Source: Hordeum vulgare subsp. vulgare (Eukaryota > Streptophyta > Magnoliopsida > Poales > Poaceae). Taken from it: 64,000 nt of DNA. The position numbers and the translations under genes are program-made. The DNA lies in assembly GCF_904849725.1 (NCBI RefSeq), contig NC_058521.1, forward strand, positions 346,812,638 to 346,876,637, written 5' to 3'. Below are positions 20,581 to 33,237 of the stretch, in pieces (position 1 is the first letter of the stretch; every line of letters begins with the position of its first letter). The notes beneath the pieces were generated by a model. That model saw only the letters and a program-made list of their open reading frames with translations. It did not search any database and was not told where the DNA came from.

Positions 20581-22968
20581 TCATAGGGTTGCCGTACCAC
20601 TCTGGTGTGGAACGTACCTTGTGGACCTTCGTGGTTCAGTACCAACTTGATCCGAAGCTTCACGATCATCATCATTAACTTCCTCTTCAGTTGGCGTAGG
20701 CGCCATAGGAACATTTTCCCGTAGTGCGCTACTCTCCGGTTCGAGAGGAGGTACAATTACCTCATCAAGTTCTACTTTCCTCCCACTTACTTCTTTCGAG
20801 ATAAACTCTTTCTCTAGAAAGGATCCGTTCTTGGCAACAAAGATTTTACCTTCGGATCTAAGATAGAAGGTATACCCAATAGTTTCCTTAGGGTATCCTA
20901 TGAATACGCATTTCTCCGCTTTGGGTTCGAGCTTTTCTGGTTGAAGTTTCTTCACATAAGCATCACAGCCCTAAAGTTTTAGAAACGACAGGTTAGGTTT
21001 CTAGCCAAACCATAATTCATACGGTGTCGTCTCAACGGATTTAGATGGTGCCCTATTTAAAGTGAATGTTGCAGTTTCGAATGCGTATCCCCAGAATGAT
21101 AGCGGTAAGTCAGTAAGAGACATCATAGATTGCACCATATCTAATAAAGTGCGATTACGACATTCAGACACTCCGTTACGTTGCGGTGTGCCAGGCGGCG
21201 TCAGTTGTGAAACAATTCCACACTTCCTTAGGTGTGTGCCAAACTCGTGACTCAAATATTCTCCTCCACGATCAGATCGTAGACACTTCATTTTTTTGTC
21301 ACGTTGATTCTCTACCTCACTCTGAAATTCTTTGAAATTTTCAAATGTTTCAGGCTTGTGCTTCATCAAGTAGATATATCCATACCTACTCAAATCATTA
21401 GTGAGAGTGAAAACATAGCGATAGCCACCGCGAGCTTCAACGTTCATTAGACCGCATACATCTATATGTATTATTTCCAATAAGGTGGTTGCTCGCTCCA
21501 TTACTCCTGAAAACGGTGTCTTAGTCATCTTGCCCATGAGGCACGGTTCGCATGTCTCAAATGATTCAAAATCAAGAGACTCTAACAGTCCATCAGTATG
21601 GAGTTTCTTCATGCGCTTGACATCGATATGACCAAGGCGGCAGTGCCACAAGTATGTGGGACTATCATTATCAACCTTAAATCTTTTGGTATTCACACTA
21701 TGAATATATGTAACATCACGATCGAGATTCATCAAGAATAAACCATTCAACAGCGGAGCATGACCATAGAACATATCACTCATATATATAGAACAACCAT
21801 TATTCTCTGACTTAAATGAGCAGACGTCTCGCATTAAGCAAGACCATGATACAATGTTCATGCTCAAAGCTGGTACTAAATAACAATTATTAAGGTTTAA
21901 AACTAATCCCGAAGGTAGATGTAGAGGTAGCCTGCCGACGGAGATCACATCGACCTTGGAACCATTCCTGACGCGCATCGTCACCTTGTCCTTGGCCAAC
22001 CTTCGTTTATTCTGTAGTTTCTGATTTGAGTTGCAAATGTTAGCAACAACACCGGTATCAAATACCCAGGAGCTACTACGAGCGCCGGTAAGGTACACAT
22101 CAATAACATGTATATCATATATACCTTTGATGTTGTCAGCCTTCTTATCCGCTAAGTACTTGGGGCAGTTCCGCTTCCAGTGACCGGTTCCCTTGCAATA
22201 GTAGCACTCAGTCTCAGGCTTGGGTCCATTCTTTTTCTTCTTCCCGACAACTGGCTTACCGGGCACGGCAACAATTTTGCCGTCTTTCTTGAAGTTCTTC
22301 TTACCCTTGCCCTTTTTGAAACTGGTGGTCTTATTGACCATCAACACTTGATGCTCTTTCTTGATTTCTACTTCCGCAGATTTTAGCATCGAGTACAACT
22401 TGGGAATGGTCTTATCCATCCCTTGCATGTTGTAGTTCAGCACAAAACCCTTGTAGCTTGGTGGGAGAGACTGGAGGATTATGTGAATTACACCATCATT
22501 CGGAAGTTTGACTCCACGCTGAGTCATACGACCGTGCAACCCACACATTCTGAGAATGTGCTCACTAACAGAACTATTGTCCTCCATCTTACAGCTAAAG
22601 AACTTGTCATGGACTTCATATCTCTCGACCCAGGCATGAGCTTGAAAAACTAGTTTCAGCTCCTGGAACATCTCATGTGCTCCGTGTTGCTCAAAACGCC
22701 TTTGGAGCCCGGGTCCTAAACTGTATAGCATGCCACACCTAACCAGAGAGTAGTCATCACTCCACATTTGCCAGACATTCTGAATGTCTTGGGCTGCCGC
22801 GGGAACAGGAGGGTCACCTAGCAGCACATCAAGGACATAGGCCTTCTTGGATGCAATGAGGATGAGCTTCAAGTTACGGACCCAGTACGCATAGTTGCTA
22901 CCATCATCTTTGAGCTTATTTTTCTCTAGGAACGCGTTGAAATTGAGGTTGACAGGTGCGTTGGCCAT
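20581..22968 (-). pseudogene. Angela A gag, protease and integrase
   Basis: A 655-codon frame (22968-21001) starts 'MANAPVNLNFNAFLEKNKL'. It includes the UBN2-type gag, a CCHC zinc knuckle ('CYYCKGTGHWKRNC', about 22207-22164), the protease motif 'WVFDTG' (near 22055), the pre-integrase 'LWHCRLGHI', and integrase with 'RSDRGGEYLS' and 'NGVSECRNRTLL'. Two in-frame stops near 21001 and 20970 follow (Lys to stop and Trp to stop by comparison with copy B). The same frame then runs on to 20581, where a frameshift occurs at 'RRSTR'. The start is the conserved Met of this family. Confidence 0.92.
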
Positions 22969-24203
22969 TGGATCTACAATATTTGTAAAGACAACATTTT
23001 AGACTAAGTTCATCTAATCAAATTATGTATGAACTCCCACTTAAATCGACATCCCTCTAGTCATCTAAGTGTTACATGATCCATGTCGACTAACCCGTGT
23101 CCGATCATCATGTGAGACGGACTAGTCGTCGATGGTGAGCATCTCCATGCCGATCGTATCAACCATACGACTCATGTTCGACCTTTCGGTCTCTCGTATT
23201 CGAGGCCATGTCTGTGCATGCTAGGCTCGGCGAGTCAACCTAAATGTTTCGCGTGTGTAAATCTGGCTTACACCCGTTGTATGCGAACGTTAGAATCTAT
23301 CACACCCGATCATCACGTGGTGCTTCGAGACAATGATTCTTCACAACGGTGCACACTTTAGGGGAATACATTCTCGAAATTTTATGAGTGATCATCTTAT
23401 TATGCTACCGTCCTTCTAAGCAATAAGATGAAAAACATGATAACCATCACATGCAATCATATAGTGACATGATATGGCCATTATCATCTTCGCTCCTTCA
23501 ATCTCCATCTTCGGGCATCGCAAGATCATCATCGTCACCGGCGTGACACCATGATCTCCATCATTATGATCTCCATCATTGTGTCTCCATGAATTTGTCC
23601 CGCCAACTATTACTACTACTACTACAGCTAACCGTTAGCAATGAAGTAAAAGTAGTAAACACATGGCGTTGCATCTCATCCAATAAATTAAGACAACTCT
23701 TATGGCTCCTGCCGGTTGTCATACTCATCGACATGCAAGTCGTGAATCCTATTACAAGAACATGATCATCTCATACATCACACATGTAACATCACATCCT
23801 TTGGCCATATCACAACACATGTCATACCCTGCAAAAACAAGTTAGACGTCCTCTAGTTGTTGTTGCATGTTTTACGTGGCTGATTTTGGAAGAACGCCTT
23901 CTTACCTACGGGACAGCCACAACATTGATATGCCAAAGCTATTTACCCTTCATAAGGACCCTTTTCATCAAATCCAACCCAACTAGAGTAGGAGAGACAC
24001 ACACCCGCTAGCCACCTTATGCACCATGTGCATGTCACGCGGTGGAACCTGTCTCACGTAAGCGTACGTGTAAAGTCGGTCCGGGCCGCTTCATCCCACA
24101 ATACTGCCGGTAAGGAATAAGACTAGTAGTGTCAAGCAATTCACAAAAATCAGCAACCACAACCTTTGTGTTCTACTCATGCAAAGAATATATGCATAGA
24201 AAA
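22969..24203 (-). other. Angela A leader (5' untranslated region)
   Basis: About 1.2 kb between primer site and gag without a gene, typical of BARE1/Angela, where it carries dimerisation and packaging functions. It contains a (TAC)5 run at 23611-23625. Positions 23697-24217 are the stretch missing from copy B. Confidence 0.85.
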
Positions 24204-24219
24204 CCTGGCTCGGATGCCA
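24204..24219 (-). other. Angela A primer binding site (initiator Met tRNA type)
   Basis: The minus strand reads 'tggcatccgagccagg', two changes from the canonical 'tggtatcagagcc' primer site complementary to initiator tRNA-Met. It lies one nucleotide inside the LTR. The changes probably arose after insertion. Confidence 0.85.
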
Positions 24220-24220
24220 C

Positions 24221-25969
24221 TATTGGGTAACGTAGCAAAAATTCAAAAATTTCCTACGCCATACATGGATCTTCCTATAGAGAAACCAGCAATGAGATAG
24301 GGGTGAGAGCATCTGCGTACCTTTGAAGATCGCTAAGCAGAAGCGTTGCTAGAACGCGGTTGATGGAGTCGTACTCGCTGCGATTCAGATCGCGGTGTGA
24401 TTCCGATCTAGTGCCGAACCACGGCACCTCCGCATTCAACACACGTGCATCCCGGTGACGTCTCCCACACCTTGAACTAGCAAGGACGAGGGAAAGTTTG
24501 GGGAAGAGCTCCGGCAGCACGACAGCATGGTGGCGATGGAGCTACGAGTTCTCCCGGCAGGGCTTCGCCAAGCACCGTGGGAAAGGAGGGAGAGGAGAAG
24601 CAGGGCTGCGCCGAGAGAGAAAGAATTACATGTCTCCAAAGGCCAAAACCTCCACTATATCCAGCAGGAAGGGGGGAGGTGCAGCCCGTAGGGTTCCCAC
24701 CACTAAGGGGTGCGGCAGTCCCCAGATGGGAGGCTAGGGTGGCGGCCAGGGAAAGGGAGGAGGTGGTGCACCCCTAGGTGAGCCTTAGGCCCACCAGCGC
24801 CTAGGGTTTCCCCTCCTTCCCCTCTTGTGCGCCTTGGGCTGGGTGTGGGGGGCACACCAGCCCACCTAGGTGCTGGTTCCTCTCACACTTGGCCCATGTA
24901 GCCTCCAAGGGCTGGTGGCCCCTCCCGGTGGGCCCCCGGAACCCTTCCGATGGTCCCGCCACGTTGCGTGTGTTGCCCGAAACATTTCCGGCATCCAAAC
25001 CCATCCATCCTATATATCAATCTTTACCTCCGGACCATTCTGGAGCTCCTTGTGACGTCGAGGATCTCATCCGGGACTCCAAACAACCTTCAGTAACCTC
25101 GTACAACAATTCCCTATAACCCTAGCGTCATCGAACCTTAAGTGTGTAGACCCTATGGGTTCGGGAGGCATGCAGACATGACCGAGACACCTCTCCGGCC
25201 AATAACCATCAGCGGTGTCAGGATACCCATGGAGTTTCCCACATGTTCCATGATGATCTCATCGGATGAACCACGATGTCAAGGATTCAATCAACCTTGT
25301 ATACAATTCCCTTTGTCTATCGGTATAGAACTTCCCCGAGATTCGATCGTTGGTATCCCCATACCCTGTTCAATCTCATTACCGGCAAGTCTCTTTACTC
25401 GTTCCGTAGCACATCATCACGTGACTAACTCCTTAGTCACATTGAGCTCATTATGATGATGTTCTACCGAGTGGGCCCAGAGATACCTCGCCGTCACACG
25501 GAGTGACAAATCCCGGTCTCGATTAGTACCAACCCAACAGACACTTTCGGAGATACCCGTAGTGCACCTTTATAGTCACCCAGTTATGTTGTGACGTTTG
25601 ATACACCCAAAGCACTCCTATGGTATCCGGGAGTTGCACAATCTCACGGTCGAAGGAAAAGATACTTTACATTAGAAAAGCTTTAGCATACGAACAACAC
25701 GATCTAGTGTTATGCTTAGGATTGGGTCTTGTCCATCACATCATTCTCCCAATGATGTGATCCCATTATCAATGACATCCAATGTCCATGATCAGGAAAC
25801 CATGATCATCTATAGATCAACGAGCTACCCAACTAGAGGCGTGCTAGGGACACATTGTGATCTATTTATTCACACATGTATGACTGTTTCATGTTAAAAC
25901 AATTATAGCAGGAACAAGGAAATATGATAATAACCATTTTATTATTGCCTCTAGGGCATATTTCCAACA
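24221..25969 (-). repeat. Angela A 5' LTR
   Basis: It begins TGTTGGAAATATG at 25969 and ends '...ttacccaata' at 24221, where the terminal CA has mutated to TA. It is followed by the primer site and flanked on the right by the TSD copy CATTG (25970-25974). Confidence 0.92.
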
Positions 25970-25974
25970 CATTG
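25970..25974. repeat. Right TSD (CATTG) of Angela copy A
   Basis: Exact match to 17247-17251. Confidence 0.9.
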
Positions 25975-26317
25975 TGCCTCGACACCGCTCCAACTGAGAT
26001 TAGCATCCGCAAGGGTGTGAACTTCGGGATACATCATCGTCTCCGCGTGCCTCGGTTATCTCGTACCCGAACCCTTTACTTACTTTACTTTGTGATAGAC
26101 ATATTCTTTATTGTCATATATCTTGCTATCACTTAGTTGTTTATCTTGCTTAGCATAAGGAGTTGGTACACATAGGTGAGCCTAGTTGTTTTAGGTTTTG
26201 TGCTTGACAAATTAAACGTTAGTTCTATTCTACATTTGTTCAAGCCTAAACTATAATTATTTTAAAGCGCATATTCACCCCCCCCCCTCTAGGTGACATC
26301 CACATCCTTTCACTTCC

Positions 26318-27812
26318 TTTGGCATCAATATTCTCGTACTAGCTTAAGAATGAAGGGTGTTTGTTCACTATGATCACTCATTCCATAATGAACCCAGTGA
26401 TAAGCAGCGGTTATTGAACTCAACAGGTGCTCTGGAAAATCCATGTATTAAACATGTGACCAGAGGTTTGAGCTGGGTGGAGCTTGTGAGATCTAGGTTG
26501 GTCTAGGCAGGGGTTTCCAATCTTGAGGGAAAAGAATAACTCTATGTGGTTGCATCAGGTTGAGTATGTTGTAGTCAAAGAATTTAGTGCTAGATGTCTA
26601 TCGAGGTGGATCCTTGGTGCATCTTGTCTTGCTGGTCTTCAGTTGACGAGACGGGGGAGGGAAGGTGGCATGGAGGGAAGGTGCCATAAAGGGGGTGGTA
26701 TAGTGAAAGTGTAATCAAACAAGTGCCGAAAAGGCCAAATACAAATAGTAAGATGTGGTAGGCGATACAGTCGCGTACTTGTTTCCTAGGGATAAAGTGT
26801 GACTCGTATAAAAGCAAAAACAAGCAACACACAACATGGTTCCATTTGAACCATCACACGTACTCGACTTCGCATTGGGGATACCCGACTTATCCTACCC
26901 TAGGGGTTCTTTAACTCAATAGGCGTGTTTGCTTCATGTCTTGTAAGGAAGGAATTTTAGTATTATGGGTCTTCCTCAGCTGTTTCTATGTCTCTTTTTG
27001 TTGTTCGTCAAAATGATTTGGCTTGCACGTGAAGAATCTTGGACAACTTCTTATCCGGTGAGCTGGCGGCAAAGGTGGTTCCTCATCGCTGCCATTGACT
27101 TGGTCTTCTATTGACTTCCAAGGCGTCGACAGCTCTGAGTGGATAATCCTTTATGCAATGACATCGACAAGGCATGATAGAGTTCAGACATGATGGTTAT
27201 GTTCATGACAACATAGACACTAAGAGCGGGGGATAAAGAGAACAGTTTTCCAGCTCACTATGGTGACGCAGACCAAATGGCGAGGTTCTCATCCATCGAA
27301 GGTTGTCGACACAACAATGATAATGATAGGGTTGCTCTATTAGCGATGCACATCATGATCTTGCATATCTTATGCCCTGGTCATCATAGGCCAAGGTTGC
27401 AGCATTCTAGGGTAGTGTCGAGGGCGTCACCATCTACCGAGTCTTGACGTCTTCATTCCTAGAGAAGTTATTGCTGTTGGTGTCATCTTGTCGTAGCGTT
27501 GCCAGCCTTGTCTTCCAAATATGTGGGTGGTCGTTTGGCAAAGTCACTTCCTTTCAAGTTACCCATGAGGATTTCAAGGAATCCAGTTGTCAGGGGCATA
27601 AGGGTACTAGCAACCATTTTCAATGTTTTGAAAAAAGTAGATGAGGAGAGCCAAGAGAAAAAGGTGGATGTGCTAAGGCAAAAACCTTTGCTTCCTTCGA
27701 AAATTTAGAACAGGTGAGAAATATAGAGGTTTTGAAAGTGATATTCAAGGGTGTGGGAAAATAGTTTTGTCCTGCCTAACGTCCTTGCTAACTAAGGGCT
27801 TTCTATAGTTAG
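26318..27812 (-). other. F internal sequence, right part (leader side)
   Basis: About 1.5 kb between solo LTR S1 and the F primer site. Frames are short and carry no motif I recognise. By position it should be the leader or gag region of F, heavily decayed. The join to 15050 is supported by the S1 TSD. Confidence 0.45.
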
Positions 27813-27828
27813 GATGGCTCTCATACCA
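27813..27828 (-). other. F primer binding site (initiator Met tRNA type)
   Basis: The minus strand reads 'tggtatgagagccatc', one change from 'tggtatcagagcc'. It is six nucleotides from an LTR terminus at 27835 ('tggggacccc' on plus, i.e. the LTR ends 'ggggtcccca'). This defines F as a minus-strand element whose 5' LTR extends rightwards. Confidence 0.65.
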
Positions 27829-27834
27829 GCTCTA

Positions 27835-30295
27835 TGGGGACCCCGACTCCTAAGTCGTGATCATCGAATGTACGTGCACAGTGATCCCGGAGTTCAATGC
27901 TAAATGAACACACAGAAACTGAATAGCAAGAGTCTTACATCCATTACGTACTATTTTACCCAAATATGGCCTTCATGGCCAAGGCTTCATAAACTCGCAG
28001 CGAAAATCTTCATCGATAGCGTGAACCCATGCCATCTGCCTTAATCCTACACGCATTCTGACACGTAAGCGTCCTAGCTCGCATGTCCGTCACTGAGTAC
28101 TCTTCATCGTATCATGTTCTTTCATGCTTGGCCAATAAAATAACCAGTGGAAAGCCAATGAGTACTTTGAATGTAATCGAAAGCAACCCATGTTTGGAAC
28201 GAGGCAATAACAATGCATGACATAGCACTAAGTAGGTAAGTTGCAGAAAGCTAATTTTGAGTGCAATGACATGTTCAAATCAACTTTTAAAGTATGCATC
28301 AACAGGTTGCAGATATACATATGAACAAATTACAGATATCAATATAAGAAGGGGTTGAACATCTCATGTTGAAGCATCATGTCAACTCATCTGACTTAGC
28401 TCAAGTATCATCTTTCTCCCACACACACACGCCAAGTTTGTAAACAATGGACATAGCCCAAAAGTGATCATCCAACTATCCATGACTGTGGACACGACTA
28501 TGAAAATTGTATTACACTTTGGAGAGATTGCGCACTTTATCCACAAGACTCGGGAACTTCCTTGTCATCCACCACTCGTGGTACCTTCGGAACCCAAGGT
28601 AAGCATCAAACAATGTCTTCCCCTTGACGACACTAAACAAAGAGTCCACTTGTTAGCCCACTTCCTCATGATGTACATCATACAAGACTCGCTACAGATT
28701 GTACCATCCCCGAGGGGACACAACAGTGTGCCTAGTGTTTGTAAAAACAGCCCATAGTTGCCCTACCTAGCACGACACCGTATTGAGAGAGTGACTCTGG
28801 CGCTCTCATCACTAGTAATGTGGGATCACTGCTAGCATCAACCAAAGTAATCAACAAAACCCCTTCTCATATAGGGGTAGCATGGTCGTAGATGTAAGGT
28901 TGAGTAACGGTCGCAACTTAAACCAATCTGTATTTTAAATCAAGACACTCACTCGCCTCGGTGGACCACTTCTTTCTCAAGTCGTTACCTAGCTCAACAC
29001 CATCTCCCTCGAGCATTAGTGGCACCCGACGGGTTTTTTGAAAAGTCTTGATATCAATTTTTTGTCTCTCACACCATGCAATTTCCCATCCCATTTGCGT
29101 AGAAACTACTAGCATCCTATCTACTTCCCACCCGGACAACCCTCATAGGAAGGTAGGATCATGCTAAGTGCAAGTGTCAACGAGGAAATTAACGGAGGTA
29201 ACCTTCCATGGTGGTCACCGATTCATCATGATTCAATGCAATGGAATATACTGTTATATGCCATGCATGAAATGATTTCTTTGACATGGTCAAAGGGCTA
29301 CTTGCTTGGCTTGGCAAAGTCTTTGAGGTCTTCACCAGCTTCTCGTCCAACTCCGAGCACTTTGTATACTTCGTCAACTACTGTCGGAAACAACCTCAAT
29401 AAGAAACACAACAAAGTAGAGAAATAAAGGTGTTCTAAAATAGGGTCTTATTTCTATAGGACACCTCTGGTTATATGAATAGTAACTAAAGAGGTTCTAA
29501 TGGATCTGGATCAATGAGGATTTTGAAACTTGGAAATGGGGGGAGTTATTGACCTATAAGGAGTCTACACAAAACATTTTTATAAAAATGAGTGGATGCA
29601 CCTACTAATTAAGGCATGATTTTAGAAGAATTTAGAAAGTGGTTTCACTGGATTCGGAGTTGGGATGATTTTCCTATAAAGTTACCGAGATGGAATAAAT
29701 GGAAAGTGGGGCCTTTTATTTGACCCAACAAAAACATAGCATGGGAAAAATGTTAACCATGGCTTAAAAAAATAGGGAATTATTTTTAGAGCACCTAAAA
29801 ATTGGAATCACGCCATTTCGACTTGTAATGAATGCTCGAAGAATTTCCAAAGAAGGACTCCGTAGTTCAAATTTCGGTTTAAATTTCAATAGTGGAAAAA
29901 CTTGTAGTGGAAAATATTTAAAATAGAAACAAATAATAGATGGCATATTTAGGGAATATAGAAATTTGAATCAAAAATTTGGACATGTATTTTGACTTGT
30001 GGAAATTTTGGAAGTCCTATTGAAAAGAAAAGGAGAAAGGAAATTACCCAGGTGGGCCTAAGCTATGCACCGAGCATAGCTTAGCATGACAACGCAATGG
30101 GCCTGGTCGAGTTCCTCGCGAGCACCGGCCGATGGGCCATGCCAAAAGTGCACTCGTCAGGTGCGCCTCTTCCGTGGGGAGGCAGAGGAGACGAAGCCCA
30201 CCTCCACTTTGATGATGAGTCCGGCTAGTGGTCGCTAACAGGCGGGGCCCGCATGTCGGGTTCTTCTTCCTCCCCGCGCTTTCAAGCATGGCTGC
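27835..30295 (-). repeat. F 5' LTR, piece 1 (3' end of the LTR)
   Basis: Starts at the LTR terminus next to the primer site. Its ending 'gtcggggtcccca' resembles that of element E (gatcgggtcccgaca), which suggests related long-LTR families. From about 29660 it matches 10930-11510. No gene is present. It is interrupted by solo LTR S2 at 30296. Confidence 0.65.
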
Positions 30296-31893
30296 TGATA
30301 TGTCCATTTTTCATCATGTTTTGTTATTGTTAATTATAGTGTTTTTATGCATTATACCACTTTATGGAGTAATTCTAATGCCTTTTCTCTCATAATATGC
30401 AAGGCTTACACGAAGAGGGAGAATGCCGGCAGATGGAATTCTCGACCTCGAAAATCTACGTCACAGATACCTATTCTCCAAATCTCCAAATGGCTTGAAA
30501 CTTCATGAGGATTTTTTATGGAATATATGATAAATATTGGACTATAGAAGTACCAGAGTGGGGCTTCGAGGTGGCCACTAGGCAGTTGGGCGCGCCAGGT
30601 CCCCGTGACGCGGCCTCGTGGGTAGTGGTCCACCCAGCCCACCTCTGGCGACTATCTTATGGTATATAATCTCTTTTGACCTCAAAAAATAAGGAGAGGA
30701 CTTTTGGGACGATGCATAGCCATCTTGAGGCGAAACCCGGGCAGGAGCACTTTTGCCCTCCGACGGAGCGATTTTGGTGGAGAAACTTCCTTCTCGGAGG
30801 GGGAAATCGAGGACTTTCGGGATGAAGCACCTCCATCTTGAGGCAAAACTGGGGAAGGAGCACTATTGCCCTCCGGCGGAGCGATTTCATCGGAGGAACT
30901 TCCCTCCCAAAGGGGGAAATCAAGGACATCATCATCACCGACAACCCTCTCACCTTGGGGAGGCCAATCTTCATCAACATATTCAACAGCACCATCTCCT
31001 CTCAAAACCCTAGCTCATTTCTTGTGTTCAATCTTGTACCGGAACCTCAGATTAGTACCTGGGGGTGACTAGTAGTGTTGATTACATCTTGTAGTTGATG
31101 CTTTATGGTTTATTTGGTGGAAGATCATATGTTCACATCCAATATGGTATTTAATACCCTCTAATAATGAGCATGTTTATCATTTTTGAGTAGTTACTTT
31201 TGTTCTTGAGGCCACGGGAGAAGTCATGTTGCAAGTAGTCATGTGAAGTTGATATTCGTTCGATATTTTGATGATATGAATGTTGTGATTGCGTTAGTGG
31301 TATTATGTGAACGTCGACTACATAACACTCACCATCTTTGGTCCTAAGGGAATGCATTGTGGAGTAGTAATTATATGGTGGGTTGCGAGAGAAACAGAAA
31401 CTTAAACCCCAGTTTATGCGCTATTCCGCAAGGTGGTGATTTGGATCCCTATGTTTAATGCTATGGTTTGCGGATGCTTGCGGGAGGGTTAATCCTAAGT
31501 GGGAGGCTTGTTCAAGTAAGAACAGCACCCAAGCACCGGTCCACCCACATATCAAAATATCAAAGTACCAAACGCGAATTAACCCAACATGATGAAAGTG
31601 ACTAGATGAAATTCCCTTGTGCCCTCGAGAACGCTTTGCCTATTATAAGAAACTATTCTGGATAGTCCTTTGCCACCAAAGAATTGGGCTACCTTGCTGC
31701 AATTATTGTTACTATTGCTACTCGTTACTTGTTACAAATATTTTGCTATCAAACAACTTGTTACCACTATTTCAGTGCTTGTAGAAATTACCTTGCTGGA
31801 AACCGCTTGTCATTTCCTTCTGCTCCTCGTTGGGTTCGACACTCGTACCTGTTGAAAGGACTATGTTCGATCCCCTATACTTGTGGGTCATCA
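30296..31893 (+). repeat. S2: Athila-type (Fatima/Sabrina-like) solo LTR
   Basis: It starts TGATATGTCCATTTTTCATC at 30296 and ends '...cctatacttgtgggtcatca' at 31893, the characteristic start and end of Athila-type Triticeae LTRs in plus orientation. No primer site or interior follows. The flanks 'gctgc' (30291-30295) and 'gctct' (31894-31898) match at only three of five positions, so the TSD is decayed or the copy arose by inter-element recombination. ORFs of 107-112 codons on the minus strand here are not genes. Confidence 0.8.
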
Positions 31894-32718
31894 GCTCTGG
31901 CGAGGGGGCGATCCCGACGGTGATCATCGGCAGCTCCAGCCATGGATCGGTTCGACCAGCCTACCGGCATGCTCAGGGGGCCGGGGCGTCCCTCCTCACG
32001 CCGCACACGGTCGTTGGGAGGTGCTGAGCTGATCAGGGCATCAACTGAAGTGGAGACCAGCAGCGGGCGATGATTAATCTAATGAGTTGGGATGGGGGAT
32101 TTGGAGTGGGGTTTAGGTTCCTGGAGGTCTAGGGGAGCTCAGGGAGGAATAATGGAAGCTCGAGGGGTCCTGTATCGTCGTGTGTACGGTGGCCCTCGGC
32201 GGCGGAGCTCCTGCTTGAAGTCGAGCACAAAGAGCGGGGGAAGGAGGAATGGGTGGAACATCTCTCGATTGAGCTCGCTTGGAGGCGGAGAAGCTTGATC
32301 GCGAGGCCGGGGGAGGCCTTTTTATATTATGGCGATGACTGCCCATGGAGAGCACCCATGACCATGGTCCAAGCTGCGCTAGGGGCGAAATTGGTGCTCT
32401 GGTTTGTGCCTAGGGGCCTCGTGGGCATGATTCTATGGCAGGGAAGAAGAGAGCAAGACTGTAGGTGGGCGAGCAGCATGGCCAGGAAGTGGGGGATGCA
32501 GGCAATGTCGGCCACACGCTACAGGTGGTCAAGGAGGGAGAGAGAGGAGGGGGTGACAGCCCGCCATCTTGCGCACACGCGAGGTGGGCCCAATGGCATG
32601 CTTGATCCACTTAAGGTTATCGGGGCATGTGGAGGGGCGCGACTACAGTGCTCTGGTACACTGTAGCACGCTCCAAAGGGCCCGAATGGCATGACATGGC
32701 ATTCTTTATATGTCATGG
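31894..32718 (-). repeat. F 5' LTR, piece 2 (GC-rich centre)
   Basis: Continues F after S2. 31960-32125 matches 11515-11680 in the same orientation, while 32530-32718 matches 12935-13115 in reverse complement. 32130-32530 has no counterpart in the left copy. The 137-codon frame at 32253-32666 is a chance frame in GC-rich LTR sequence. The last five bases (CATGG) are the left TSD of G2. Confidence 0.65.
32714..32718. repeat. Left TSD (CATGG) of G2
   Basis: Matches 56293-56297 exactly. The two flanks join to 'tatgtcatggtcatggcc', consistent with the corresponding reverse-complement stretch near 12915-12945. Confidence 0.88.
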
Positions 32719-32735
32719 TGATACTCGTGATCTGC

Positions 32736-33237
32736 TGTCGGGACCCGATCCTAAGTCATAAGAACCCAACCTGAAACACATCACATCACTTTGCGGCATC
32801 ACGCACGGTAAACTCCACGGCTGCCACCTTACCTTGGCCGGGACCATTTGCGTCTTTTGGCTCACGTATATGAATATGTTGCTAGTGTTCAAACGACAAA
32901 GAACCCGGGTCGACATGACTAGTTATAAACCCAAGCGGTACATCCGTACAGGGACAGGCATACATAACCCAGCAAGGCAGGTGTCGATCAACAGCGTGTG
33001 TAGACGAGTCGTAGCAAGCTACAAGGACTCCATTACACTGCGTGACATTTCCCTGAGGGGACAGACAAAGGAGCAAAGAAGGATACACGTCGGTCAATCA
33101 ATGTGTCTAGAGCAGTAGCAAGCTACCAAGGCTTGATAGAAGCACAAAGAGGCATTTCCCTGTAAAGAGTACTACTAAAGGCACACAACTAGGTGTCGAA
33201 TCCCACACATATAATGCATTTCATAACATACACACAA
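32736..33237 (-). repeat. E 3' LTR fragment (LTR 3' end, 502 bp)
   Basis: Aligns without gaps to 35654-36155. I count 15 substitutions, about 3 percent. Homology stops at 'acacacaa', where interior sequence begins, marking the deletion breakpoint. Confidence 0.88.

Larger units (their letters stand above)
17252..25969 (-). mobile_element. Angela copy A: BARE1/Angela/WIS-type copia retrotransposon, degenerate
   Basis: An 8.7-kb element with two LTRs (24221-25969 and 17252-18994), a Met-tRNA-type primer site, a long leader, gag-protease-integrase and RT-RNase H, all on the minus strand and flanked by TSD CATTG. It is structurally complete, but the single polyprotein frame is broken by several stops and frameshifts, an RT active-site substitution and a 37-bp deletion in RNase H. 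It is inserted in solo LTR S1. The LTR start 'TGTTGGAAATATGCCCTAGA' is diagnostic of this Triticeae family. Confidence 0.93.
15051..26312 (+). repeat. S1: copia-type solo LTR (2.5 kb net), split by Angela copy A
   Basis: It starts TGTTAGAGCATATTTC at 15051 and ends '...ctaggtgacatccacatcctttca' at 26312. The same 5-bp sequence CTTCC flanks it on both sides (15046-15050 and 26313-26317). No primer site or internal domain follows, so it is a solo LTR formed by LTR-LTR recombination. Its opening ('ggttttggtaattgatgac') and C-run plus 'ctctag' ending resemble the Copia-3 LTR at 60515-62017, indicating a related family and plus orientation. Angela A lies inside (17252-25969), so the net LTR is 15051-17251 plus 25975-26312. 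Confidence 0.85.

Noticed and set aside
27835..29480. Possible gene in the unassigned 1.6 kb right of the F primer site
   Set aside because: No frame exceeds 100 codons, none has a motif, and the position next to primer site and LTR terminus fits LTR sequence.
30657..31072. Minus-strand ORFs of 107-112 codons and plus-strand ORFs of 68-86 codons
   Set aside because: They lie in solo LTR S2, in overlapping frames with internal repeats ('ttttggtggagaaacttcc' type units) and no domain.
32253..32666. 137-codon plus-strand ORF
   Set aside because: GC-rich centre of the F LTR. Part of it matches the left F copy in reverse complement, where no frame is kept.
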